A model generated the notes under the pieces. The model saw nothing but the letters and a program-made list of their open reading frames with translations, was not told the origin of the DNA and searched no databases. Shown here in pieces: positions 19,194 to 26,397 of a stretch of 26,517 bases of DNA. Every line of letters starts with the position of its first letter. Within the stretch, counting starts at the first letter, position 1. Origin of the DNA: Chloroflexi bacterium UBA5189 (GTDB lineage: Bacteria > Chloroflexota > Limnocylindria > Limnocylindrales > CSP1-4); assembly GCA_002413045.1 (NCBI GenBank), contig DHWF01000037.1:1-26517 (forward strand), given 5' to 3'. The translations under genes were made by a program, and so were the position numbers.

Positions 19194-20531
19194 ATGACCC
19201 AGGCACCGCCGACCGGGCTCGGCTGGGCGCGGCTGGCCGATGTCGACCCCGAGCTGTGGGCCGCCATGGTCCAGGAGCGCGATCGGCAGCGCGAGAAGAT
19301 CGAGCTCATCGCGAGCGAGAACTACACGTTCGCCGCGGTCATGGAAGCCCAGGGCTCGTGGCTCACCAACAAGTACGCCGAGGGCCTGCCGGGCAAGCGC
19401 TACTACGGCGGCTGCGAGTACGTCGACATCGCGGAGACGCTCGCCCAGCAGCGCGCGCTGGCACTCTTCGAGGGCGCGGAGCACGTCAACGTCCAGCCCC
19501 ACTCCGGGGCGCAGGCGAACATGGCGGCCTACTTCAGCGTCCTCCAGCCGGGCGACCGGATCCTGGGCATGAACCTCGCCCACGGCGGCCACCTGACGCA
19601 CGGCTCGCCGGTGAACTTCTCGGGGCGCCTGTACGAGGTCCACGCCTACGGCGTCGACAAGGCGACCGAGCGGATCGACTACGACGCGCTCGAAGCGATC
19701 GCCGCCGACGTCCGGCCCAAGCTGGTCGTCGCCGGCGCATCCGCCTACCCGCGCACGATCGACTTCCCGCGGATGGCCGACATCGCGCACCGGGTCGGTG
19801 CGCTGCTCTTCGTCGATATGGCCCACATCGCCGGGCTCGTCGCGGCGGGCGTCCACCCAAGCCCGTTCCCGCATGCCGACATCGTGACCACGACCACGCA
19901 CAAGACGCTCCGCGGCGGCCGCGGCGGCCTGATCTTCAGCCGGGAGGACCTGCCCCCGGAGATCGATCGGGCGGACTTCCCGACGGTCAAGACCACGCTC
20001 GGTGCCCAGATCGACAAGGCCGTCTTCCCCGGCGTCCAGGGCGGGCCGCTCATGCACGTGGTCGCGGGCAAGGCGGTGAGCCTGCTCCTCGCCGCCGGCG
20101 AGCCGTTCCGGCGGGACCAGCGCCGCACCGTCGAGAACGCGGCCGTGCTGGCCGAGGCCCTTGCCTCCCGCGGGGCGCGGATCGTCTCGGGCGGCACCGA
20201 TAACCACCTGATGCTCGTCGACGTCACGCCGCTCGGCGTCACCGGGAAGGAGGCCGAGGCGCTCCTCGACGACGTCGGGATCACGGTCAACAAGAACGCC
20301 ATCCCGTTCGACACGCTGCCGCCGAACACGGCGTCGGGGATTCGCCTCGGGACGCCGGCGACGACGACGCGCGGCTTCGGGCCCGACGAGATGCGCGCGA
20401 TCGCCCGGATCATCACCGACGCGATTGCCCGGCGCGACGATCCCGCAGCCAGCGCCCACCTGCGTGCCGAGGCCGGCGAGATCGCCGGGCGCTTCCCGGT
20501 CCCGGGCCTGTTCGTCGAGGACGCCGGGTGA
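19194..20531 (+). CDS. glyA: Serine hydroxymethyltransferase
   Basis: PLP enzyme that converts serine and tetrahydrofolate into glycine and methylene-tetrahydrofolate, the main one-carbon source. 445 residues, close to the usual 415-430. Signs: ELIASENYTFAAVMEAQGS (37-54), NKYAEGLPGKRYYGG (59-73), LFVDMAHIAGLVAAG (205-219) and VTTTTHKTLRGGRGG (231-245) with PLP-binding Lys237. The ATG at 19194 has an excellent GGAGG 7 nt upstream, so it may be translated more strongly than its coupled neighbours. The stop overlaps the next start as GTGA. Confidence 0.97.
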   Translation: MTQAPPTGLGWARLADVDPELWAAMVQERDRQREKIELIASENYTFAAVMEAQGSWLTNKYAEGLPGKRYYGGCEYVDIAETLAQQRALALFEGAEHVNVQPHSGAQANMAAYFSVLQPGDRILGMNLAHGGHLTHGSPVNFSGRLYEVHAYGVDKATERIDYDALEAIAADVRPKLVVAGASAYPRTIDFPRMADIAHRVGALLFVDMAHIAGLVAAGVHPSPFPHADIVTTTTHKTLRGGRGGLIFSREDLPPEIDRADFPTVKTTLGAQIDKAVFPGVQGGPLMHVVAGKAVSLLLAAGEPFRRDQRRTVENAAVLAEALASRGARIVSGGTDNHLMLVDVTPLGVTGKEAEALLDDVGITVNKNAIPFDTLPPNTASGIRLGTPATTTRGFGPDEMRAIARIITDAIARRDDPAASAHLRAEAGEIAGRFPVPGLFVEDAG

Positions 20532-21604
20532 GCTGGGTCGCGTCAGCGGGCCCGGCAGTCCCGATCATCGTCTTCGCCTTCCTCGGCTCGGCGCTCGTGG
20601 CCCTGCTCGCCACGCCCCTCATCCGGCGCATCGTGATCGCGCTGCGAATCGTCGATCACCCGGACGAGCGGCGGGTCCACGACGGGTCGCTCCCGCGCGG
20701 CGGGGGCATCGCGGTGGTCATCGCCTTCGTGGTGGTGGGCGGCGGGCTCGTCGCGTTCGGGGGCGGGATCGCGGGGATGCCGGCACTCCGCACCGCGACG
20801 CCCCAGAACCTCGTGGGCCTGTTCACCGGCGCGATCCTCGCCGCGGTCATCGGCGCGCTCGACGATCGGTTCGACCTGCGCGCCCGCTGGCAGTTCCTCG
20901 GTCAGATCCTGCTCGCGGTGGTCGCTGTCGCCACCGGCATCACGGTGGCGTTCATCGGCAACCCGTTCGGGACCGACAACATCACGTTGATCGCACCGAT
21001 CGGGGTCGCATTCACCGTGGTCTGGATCGTGGGCATGATCAACAGCCTGAACTTCATCGACGGGCTCGACGGGCTGTCGACCGGCATCGCCGTGATCGCC
21101 GCGGTCACCCTCGGGCTGCTGAGCCTCACGACGCAGGTCAACGAGCCGCTCGTCGCGGTGCTGTGCTTCGCGCTCGCCGGCGGCCTGCTCGGCTTCCTGC
21201 GCTGGAACTTCCACCCTGCCGTGATCTTCCAGGGCTCCGCCGGCGTGATGTTCACCGGCTACGTGCTGGCGGTGCTCGCGATCCTCGGCGAGGCGAAGGT
21301 CATCGTGGCCGTGCTCGTCCTCGCCGTCCCGATCATCGACACGTTCTGGGTGATCGTCCGCAGGCTGTCATCCGGGCGCTCGCCGTTCAGCCCCGATCGG
21401 GGCCATATCCACCATCGGCTGCTCGATCTGGGACTTTCGCATCGATCGACCGTCTTGCTCATCTACGCGGTCTGCGCGACGCTAGGGCTGATGTCGCTGC
21501 TCGTTTCCAGTGCGACGGGGGTACTGGCGTTCGTTGGTGCCCTGATCCTGTTCGGGGCGGTCGCGTTTGCCCTGCGTGGGACGCCGTCCGAGGCGAGCCT
21601 GTGA
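20528..21604 (+). CDS. WecA/TagO-like polyprenyl-phosphate sugar-1-phosphate transferase
   Basis: Membrane enzyme of glycosyltransferase family 4 (WecA, TagO, MraY), which moves a HexNAc-1-phosphate from a UDP-sugar onto undecaprenyl phosphate to start a cell-surface glycan. 358 residues with about ten membrane segments. Signs: HPDERRVHDGSLPRGGGIA (44-62), GALDDRFDLRARWQ (109-122) with the Mg-binding Asp pair, NSLNFIDGLDGLSTG (172-186), and RGHIHHRLLDLGLSHR (291-306), the His loop typical of the WecA/TagO side rather than MraY. The usual (F)MGDAGS motif reads FQGSAGV (234-240), so a conserved Asp is replaced by Ser237. GTG start overlaps glyA by GTGA. The donor sugar cannot be predicted. Confidence 0.88.
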   Translation: MSWVASAGPAVPIIVFAFLGSALVALLATPLIRRIVIALRIVDHPDERRVHDGSLPRGGGIAVVIAFVVVGGGLVAFGGGIAGMPALRTATPQNLVGLFTGAILAAVIGALDDRFDLRARWQFLGQILLAVVAVATGITVAFIGNPFGTDNITLIAPIGVAFTVVWIVGMINSLNFIDGLDGLSTGIAVIAAVTLGLLSLTTQVNEPLVAVLCFALAGGLLGFLRWNFHPAVIFQGSAGVMFTGYVLAVLAILGEAKVIVAVLVLAVPIIDTFWVIVRRLSSGRSPFSPDRGHIHHRLLDLGLSHRSTVLLIYAVCATLGLMSLLVSSATGVLAFVGALILFGAVAFALRGTPSEASL

Positions 21605-22851
21605 GCGGCCAGTACCGGCCGCCGCGAAGCAGGCGCCCAAGGGCACCGGGCAAGCCGCCGCTGCAGCCGAAGGGCTTCGAGGGTGTGCCCGAGCTCACGC
21701 CCGAAGAGGTCGAGCGGCGCGTGGACGTGCGCGGCGGTGGCGTGCCGCGCGAGCCGATCGAGCGACCTGTCCGCCGCCTCCCGCCCAGGCGAAGGCCGGA
21801 ACGAACCGTCGCCCGGGACGCGCTGCTGCTTATCGGGCTCGCGATCGTCGGCCTCGTGGCCGTCTCGGTCCTGCTGCCGAACGGTCCGCTTACCGGGTCC
21901 TCGACGACCCCGCCCGGCACGCAGGCAGCCGTCGCCGCATCGACGACGGGCGCAACCGTTACGCGAGCCGGGCCATCGCCGACCTCGATTGTCGTGGTCG
22001 ACCCGAGCCTGAACGTCAGCGCGCCGCAGACCGAGGTCCCCACGGCGGTGCCGACCGCGGCTCCCCAGACGCCGACGTTCAAGCCCGGCCAGACGCCGCG
22101 GCCCACGCCGAAGCCGACGCCGAAGCCGACGCCGAAGGTGACACCGAAGCCGACACCCGGGCCGACCCCGCCGCCCGGCTCGCCGACACTGACCGTGATC
22201 CTCAACGTCACGAATGACGACGGCGGGAACGCCGTCTCTAGCAACTGGCTGCTCGACTTCGGCGGTGGGAGTGCGTCGCCATCGTCGTTCGTGGACACCA
22301 CCTCGGCCGGCACTGTCGCGACCGTCGCCGCGGGTCAGCCCTACCAGGTCTACGACACGGCCCGAATCCCCGAGGCCGTTGGCTATACGGCGGTCCGCAG
22401 CAGCAATTGTTCGAGCGCGACGGGCGGCCTCCTCGTCGCGGGCCAGCACTACACCTGCACGATCACCGAGAACGACCGCCCAGTCCAGATCAACGTCATC
22501 ACGGTGGTCAACGGCCCCGACGCGCCGAGCGCGTGGGACGTCTCCGCGACCGCGCCCGGCGTCAGCCCGGCGGGCACCGTCGCCGGGAGCTCGAGCGGCG
22601 TGACGTTCTCCTTCGACGCACACGCGGCGTTCGACGTGAACCAGTCCGGCCCGAGCGGCTATGACCCGCCGAATACGAGCGGGACGTGCTCCGACAGTGG
22701 CGGCTTCGTGCCCGGCACGCACCTCACCTGCACGTTCACCTTCGACGCGACCCCGGCGCCCACGCCCGACCCGTCGGCTGGGTGGCCGCTCCTGCCCATT
22801 GCGTTCCCACTCGCGCTTCGTCGTCGATGGCGACCGATCCGCCGGAGGTAG
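21601..22851 (+). CDS. Membrane-anchored surface protein with Pro-rich stalk and two disulfide-bearing beta domains
   Basis: 416 residues, function unknown. Order: basic, Pro-rich cytoplasmic N-terminus (1-72), one membrane helix (about 74-93), Thr/Ser/Pro spacer containing VVVDPSL (131-137), a stalk of PTPK repeats (165-191), then two similar beta-rich domains (about 196-291 and 296-383). Each domain ends with two Cys set alike (C270/C286 and C363/C377) in a G.....G..(Y/L)TCT pattern. This recalls the prealbumin-like/SpaA-type folds of surface proteins, but that is a guess from pattern. The C-terminus is WPLLPIAFPLAL followed by an Arg-rich tail, like a sorting or retention signal without LPXTG. 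GTG at 21601 overlaps the preceding stop as GTGA. The frame is open much further upstream inside glyA, but that part is shadow. It probably sits outside the cell membrane. Confidence 0.8.
   Translation: MSGQYRPPRSRRPRAPGKPPLQPKGFEGVPELTPEEVERRVDVRGGGVPREPIERPVRRLPPRRRPERTVARDALLLIGLAIVGLVAVSVLLPNGPLTGSSTTPPGTQAAVAASTTGATVTRAGPSPTSIVVVDPSLNVSAPQTEVPTAVPTAAPQTPTFKPGQTPRPTPKPTPKPTPKVTPKPTPGPTPPPGSPTLTVILNVTNDDGGNAVSSNWLLDFGGGSASPSSFVDTTSAGTVATVAAGQPYQVYDTARIPEAVGYTAVRSSNCSSATGGLLVAGQHYTCTITENDRPVQINVITVVNGPDAPSAWDVSATAPGVSPAGTVAGSSSGVTFSFDAHAAFDVNQSGPSGYDPPNTSGTCSDSGGFVPGTHLTCTFTFDATPAPTPDPSAGWPLLPIAFPLALRRRWRPIRRR
22093..22173 (+). repeat. Imperfect 12-bp tandem repeats coding for the PTPK stalk
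   Basis: About six copies of a 12-bp unit like CCGACGCCGAAG, coding Pro-Thr-Pro-Lys. In-frame repeat units could vary in number between strains. Confidence 0.8.
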
Positions 22852-23585
22852 CGGGCCGGCAGCCGACGCTCTGGGACGGCGGGCCGACACGCGCGGCCCT
22901 CCTGATCCCGACCGCCCGCGTCACCTCGAACCCCGGCCCGATGATCGATCGCCGGCGCCTGCTGTGGCGCGATTCGGCGACGATCCTGATCGGCCTCGTG
23001 ATCGCCCTCCTCGCGACCCAGGCCCTTCTGCCCGGCACCGGCGTGCTCCCGGCGGGATCGCCGACGCCTGAGCCCAGCGGGATCGCCATCGGCTCGTTCC
23101 TGCCACCGCTCACCCTTGGACCCGGAGAGACGTTCGGGCCGATCATCGATCCGAGCCTGGGGATCGACGCCACCCCGACACCGATCCCGGTGATCACGCT
23201 CGGCCCCTCGCCGTCTCCATCGCCGTCTCCATCCCCGAGCCCCACCCCGACCCCCAAGCCGTCGACGAAGCCGACGCCCAAGCCCACCCCGAAGCCCACC
23301 CCGACGCACACGCCAGCCCCACCCGTCGCGAGCTTCTCGTGGACCCAGACCGGGGACCTCACGTTCGTCTTTTCGAACAGCTCGACGGGCGACACGATCT
23401 GGGCGTGGGACTTCGGGGACGGCGGAACGTCGTCGGCGCAAAATCCAACCCACACGTTCGATCTGACGGCCCCGTGCACGATCGCTGGCTCGTGTACCGT
23501 CCAACTCGTTGTCACGGGACCTGGGGGAACCGATTCCGTCAGCCACAACGTGGGTATCTCGCCATTGCCGACGCCGACCCCCTGA
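22827..23585 (+). CDS. Membrane-anchored surface protein with Pro-rich stalk and one PKD domain
   Basis: 252 residues, function unknown. Order: polar N-terminus (1-48), RRRLLWRDSATILIGL leading into one membrane helix (about 52-68), spacer with PIIDPSL (105-111), a PSPS then PTPK stalk (127-161), and a PKD domain (about 166-244) marked by WAWDFGDGGTSSAQNPTHTF (190-209). C217 and C223 could pair. It ends straight after the domain in PLPTPTP. The layout, the R.D....LIGL membrane entry and the DPSL spacer match the preceding gene, so the two look like paralogues with different exposed domains. ATG at 22827 overlaps the previous gene by 25 nt and lacks a Shine-Dalgarno; ATG at 22941 (214 residues) is possible but would leave only about ten residues before the helix. 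Confidence 0.75.
   Translation: MATDPPEVAGRQPTLWDGGPTRAALLIPTARVTSNPGPMIDRRRLLWRDSATILIGLVIALLATQALLPGTGVLPAGSPTPEPSGIAIGSFLPPLTLGPGETFGPIIDPSLGIDATPTPIPVITLGPSPSPSPSPSPSPTPTPKPSTKPTPKPTPKPTPTHTPAPPVASFSWTQTGDLTFVFSNSSTGDTIWAWDFGDGGTSSAQNPTHTFDLTAPCTIAGSCTVQLVVTGPGGTDSVSHNVGISPLPTPTP
23205..23309 (+). repeat. Low-complexity PS and PTPK coding repeats
   Basis: Short tandem units, first Pro-Ser (six times) then Pro-Thr-Pro-Lys types, forming the stalk of the PKD-domain protein. Confidence 0.75.
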
Positions 23586-23616
23586 TCCCGGAAGCAGGGT
23601 CGGCCACAGAGGTCGC

Positions 23617-23625
23617 TGCTATACT
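23617..23625 (+). promoter_or_regulatory. Candidate extended -10 promoter of the atp operon
   Basis: TGCTATACT: a TGn extension plus TATACT (5 of 6). No good -35 at 17 bp. Transcription would start near 23632, leaving a leader of under 20 nt before the first GTG. Confidence 0.6.
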
Positions 23626-23648
23626 CCCGGGGCTTTGCCAGGTGGCGC

Positions 23649-23870
23649 GTGATCGAGCCCGGGAAGGGTGGGGCGTATGCCATCCTCTTCTCCGAGATCG
23701 GCATTTCTCTGCTGATCACGACCCTCGTCGGCGTGCTCGTCGGCCGATGGGCGGATGAGCAGTTGGGCAGCCTGCCGATCTTCCTGATCGTCGGCTTCCT
23801 GATCGGCGCCGGAACGGGCACGGTGATGATCTACCGCCTGGTCAGCAGGTTCCTCAAGACCATCGAATAG
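23649..23870 (+). CDS. AtpI/AtpZ-like ATP synthase accessory membrane protein
   Basis: 73 residues with two membrane helices (about 10-32 and 41-63) joined by GRWADEQLGSLP. The G..(L/A)D....P....G...G...G.....Y pattern is that of the small ATPase_gene1 (AtpZ/AtpI) proteins that precede Fo genes, thought to help c-ring assembly or ion uptake. Start is GTG at 23649 with AGGTGG close upstream. First gene after the candidate promoter, and 68 nt before atpB. The protein family is diverse, so position carries part of the weight. Confidence 0.82.
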   Translation: MIEPGKGGAYAILFSEIGISLLITTLVGVLVGRWADEQLGSLPIFLIVGFLIGAGTGTVMIYRLVSRFLKTIE

Positions 23871-23871
23871 C

Positions 23872-23922
23872 GGCCCGATGGGCCCACGGCAACGAGTCCG
23901 AGCGCGGCACCGAGCCGCGCTC
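23872..23922 (+). promoter_or_regulatory. Two hairpins between atpI-like gene and atpB
   Basis: 23872-23884 folds as GGCCC/GGGCC with loop GAT. 23900-23922 folds as a perfect 9-bp stem GAGCGCGGC/GCCGCGCTC with a 5-nt loop. There is no U-run after the second stem, so it is not a classical terminator. It could be an mRNA processing or stability element. Confidence 0.5.
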
Positions 23923-23938
23923 CTTGTGTGGAGGGAGC

Positions 23939-24958
23939 GTGTCGAGCGATCAGCTCGCGACCGATACGGTCGCGGCTCCCAGGAAGTCGTCGCGCAATCG
24001 ATGGCTCCTCCTGATCGCGGCGGTTGTCGTCCTCGACGTCGCCGCGCTGATCGCATTCCCGCCGTTCCCGAGTGGCGGCAAGCCGGGCGATGCCTGCCCG
24101 TTCCCGGCCTGCTTCATCCAGGGGAGCCTCGAGTTCCCCGCTCCCCACACCGTCTTCGACCTCGATCCGGCGAGCGCGGCCACGGCGACCGGCATCGTGA
24201 CGTTCCACCCCGCGATCAGCTCGACATTGCTCACGATGTGGCTCGTCATGGCCCTCGTCGTGATCGGCTCGGCGCTCCTCGTGCGTGGCTCGAAGCTCGT
24301 CCCGGGGCGCGGCCAGAACATCTCCGAGTTCGTCTACGAGTTCCTGAGCGACTTCGGGCTCGGCCTCGCCGGGCCTACCGCGAAGCCGTATATCCCGATC
24401 TTCCTTGGCGCGTTCCTGCTCGTCCTGTTCGATAACTGGATCGGGCTCGTCCCGCCGGTCGGCAAGGTCGACTTCCTGCGCGCTCCCTCGAGCGACGTGA
24501 ACATCACGATCGGGATGGCCCTGGTGAGCTTCGTGATCTTCCACGTCGAGGGTTTGCGACATCTCGGCTTCCGCGGCTACCTCGGCAAGTTCTTCCCGTT
24601 CTACGAGTTCCGCAACGGCATCGGCGCGGGCATCATCGCGATGTTCGTCGGGATCATCGAGCTCATGCTCGAGCTGGTGAAGCCGGTCACGCTGTCGATG
24701 CGACTCTTCGGCAACATCTACGGCGGCGAGGTCGCCCTCGGCGTCATCACCAGCCTGACCATCGCGATCTTGCCGATCGCGCTCCTCCTGCTCGATGGCA
24801 TGCTGAACGCGATCCAGGCCCTGATCTTCAGCGTCCTGACCCTCGTGTTCATCACGCTTGCGATCGAGAGCCATCACGAGGAGGAGGGCCACGTCGCGGA
24901 GGACGTCGTGGCCGAGATCAAGGGCACGGAGCCTGCCGGCCACCCGGCCACCACCTAA
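23939..24958 (+). CDS. atpB: F1Fo ATP synthase subunit a
   Basis: Subunit a forms the two half-channels for ions beside the c-ring. 339 residues from the GTG at 23939, larger than the 271 of E. coli. The key segment KPVTLSMRLFGNIYGGEVAL holds the essential Arg (in MRLFGN), and the C-terminus has ALIFSVLTLVFITLAIESHHEEE. After a first helix at 22-40 comes a long outside stretch (about 41-100) including CPFPAC (C53, C58). A TTG at 23924 opens the frame earlier, but GGAGG at 23930-23934 fits the GTG at 23939. The C-terminal tail is acidic. It follows two hairpins in the gap after the atpI-like gene. Confidence 0.95.
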   Translation: MSSDQLATDTVAAPRKSSRNRWLLLIAAVVVLDVAALIAFPPFPSGGKPGDACPFPACFIQGSLEFPAPHTVFDLDPASAATATGIVTFHPAISSTLLTMWLVMALVVIGSALLVRGSKLVPGRGQNISEFVYEFLSDFGLGLAGPTAKPYIPIFLGAFLLVLFDNWIGLVPPVGKVDFLRAPSSDVNITIGMALVSFVIFHVEGLRHLGFRGYLGKFFPFYEFRNGIGAGIIAMFVGIIELMLELVKPVTLSMRLFGNIYGGEVALGVITSLTIAILPIALLLLDGMLNAIQALIFSVLTLVFITLAIESHHEEEGHVAEDVVAEIKGTEPAGHPATT

Positions 24959-24986
24959 GGGACCACCACCAAGGCAACAAGTTGAT

Positions 24987-25008
24987 CCCGGGCACCTTGA
25001 AGCCCGGG
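24987..25008 (+). promoter_or_regulatory. Hairpin in the atpB-atpE gap
   Basis: A perfect 6-bp stem (CCCGGG/CCCGGG) with a 10-nt loop, 6 nt before the atpE GGAGG. The c subunit is needed in about tenfold excess, so a structure here may affect atpE message stability or initiation. Inference. Confidence 0.45.
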
Positions 25009-25029
25009 GACATTGGAGGGACTTCTCGA

Positions 25030-25242
25030 ATGGAGCACATCGGCGCAGGCCTCGCGGCACTCGGGGTCATCGGCCCCGGCATCGGCATCGGCATCCTGGC
25101 CGGCCTGTCCGCAACGGCGATCGGCCGGAACCCCGACGCGGCGGGCCAGATCCGCGGCATCGCGATCATCCTCGCCGCCTTCGCCGAGGGCCTCGGCGTC
25201 CTCGCGATCGTCGTCGGCCTGCTCGCGATCTTCATCAAGTAG
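25030..25242 (+). CDS. atpE: F1Fo ATP synthase subunit c
   Basis: The rotor-ring proteolipid. 70 residues from the ATG at 25030, two helices with the glycine-rich first helix (GVIGPGIGIGILAG, 12-25), the loop RNPD (33-36; RQPE in many bacteria), and the ion-binding Glu53 in LAAFAEGLGVLAIVV. The Gln and Ser/Thr partners that mark sodium-binding c-rings are not seen around Glu53, so proton transport is more likely. GGAGG lies 10 nt upstream; an ATG-like start at 24982 in the same frame would add an unusual polar leader and is less likely. Confidence 0.95.
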   Translation: MEHIGAGLAALGVIGPGIGIGILAGLSATAIGRNPDAAGQIRGIAIILAAFAEGLGVLAIVVGLLAIFIK

Positions 25243-25265
25243 CCCGGCGGACGGAGTAGCCGATC

Positions 25266-25829
25266 GTGGAGCTCTTGGGCCTGGTGTCCGTCCTCGGGCA
25301 CGGGACCGTTTCCCTCGGCGCGGACGCCGAGCCGCTGTTCCAGATCAACCTGTTCCAGGTGATCATCGCGGCGGCGAACTTCGCCGTCTTCCTCGTGCTC
25401 ATGTGGACGTTCGCGTTCAAGCCGGTCGCGAAGATGCTCGAAGACCGCCGGACGCGGATCGAGCAGGGCCTGCGCGACGCCGAGCAGGCGAAGAAGGACC
25501 GCGAGAGCGCAGAGCAGGAGCGCGTAACCGCGCTCGCCGAGGCGCGCCGCGAGGCGAACGACATCCTGGCGCGCGCCCAGAAGGTCGCGCAGGAGACGCG
25601 AGACGCCGATATCGCCGCCACCCGGGCGGAGCTGGAGCGGATGAAGGTCCGCGCCTCGGAAGACATCGCCGCGGAGAAGCAGCGTGCCCTCGCCGAGCTC
25701 CGTGGCGAAGTTGCCGACCTTGCCCTGCAGGCCGCCGGCCGCGTCGTTCGCGAAACGATGACCGACCAGCGCCAGCGCCGGCTCGTCGAGGAGTTCCTCG
25801 CCGATCCCAACACGGCATCCAAGGGGTGA
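25266..25829 (+). CDS. atpF: F1Fo ATP synthase subunit b
   Basis: Peripheral stalk of the ATP synthase. 187 residues: a short outside N-terminus, a membrane helix (about 28-50, INLFQVIIAAANFAVFLVLMWTFAF), KPVAKMLEDRRTRIEQGL, then a long charged helix rich in Ala, Glu, Lys and Arg. This is the normal b layout. The first 20 residues (start GTG at 25266) are a little longer than usual, but no better in-frame start occurs before the helix. It lies 23 nt after atpE and 7 nt before atpH. Confidence 0.94.
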   Translation: MELLGLVSVLGHGTVSLGADAEPLFQINLFQVIIAAANFAVFLVLMWTFAFKPVAKMLEDRRTRIEQGLRDAEQAKKDRESAEQERVTALAEARREANDILARAQKVAQETRDADIAATRAELERMKVRASEDIAAEKQRALAELRGEVADLALQAAGRVVRETMTDQRQRRLVEEFLADPNTASKG

Positions 25830-25836
25830 TCGGCTG

Positions 25837-26385
25837 ATGGCCGGCCGTGGCTCGATCGCCGCTCGGCGCTATGCAGAGGCGGCGTTCCAGCTCGCGACGC
25901 GCGACAAGGCGCTCGACGCCTACAGCGACGGGCTCGATCTGGCCGCCCGCATGCTCGGGGGCGACGAGGCGCTCGCCATCGTGAGCAACCCCGCGCGCCC
26001 GCTCGTCGACCGCACCGCGTTCGTCGACAGCATGCTTGGCGGCCGCGTCCCGGCGGCCGTCCACAAGCTCGTCGCGCTGCTCATCGCGAACGGCAAGGTC
26101 GACCGGCTGCCCGGCGTCGCCGCTGAGTACCGCCGCCTCCTCAATCGGGAGCGCGGGATCGTCGAGGCGCTCGCGACCAGCGCGACGGCCCTGACGAGCG
26201 CCGAGACCGAGGCGCTCGGGCGCAAGGTCGCCCAGATCACCGGTCAGACCGTCGACCTGCGGGTCGCGGTCGACGAAACGCTGATCGGCGGGCTCACCGT
26301 CCGCGTCGGCGACACCCTGTACGACGCCAGCGTCCGTGGCCGCCTCGAGCGGCTCCGCGAGCGCCTCGTGGCGGGCGCCCGCTAG
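25837..26385 (+). CDS. atpH: F1Fo ATP synthase subunit delta
   Basis: Links the top of the F1 head to the b stalk. 182 residues, the usual size. Signs: IAARRYAEAAFQLA at the start, the central LVALLIANGKVDRLPGVAAEYRRLLNRERGIVEALATSA block, and the C-terminal DETLIGGLTVRVGDTLYDASVRGRLERLRERL, which is typical of OSCP/delta. ATG at 25837 with AAGGGG about 10 nt upstream; gene order b-delta-alpha as in most bacteria. Confidence 0.95.
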   Translation: MAGRGSIAARRYAEAAFQLATRDKALDAYSDGLDLAARMLGGDEALAIVSNPARPLVDRTAFVDSMLGGRVPAAVHKLVALLIANGKVDRLPGVAAEYRRLLNRERGIVEALATSATALTSAETEALGRKVAQITGQTVDLRVAVDETLIGGLTVRVGDTLYDASVRGRLERLRERLVAGAR

Positions 26386-26397
26386 CAAGGAGATCCG

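Noticed and set aside
22093..23309. Short tandem repeats as a possible CRISPR array
   Set aside because: The units are 6-12 bp, contiguous, in frame and code for Pro-rich stalks; there are no spacers.
23574..23603. Possible terminator hairpin (CCGACCC/GGGTCGG) after the PKD gene
   Set aside because: The stem is 7 bp but the loop is 16 nt and no U-run follows. It overlaps the stop codon and leads into the atp promoter, so I could not support termination.
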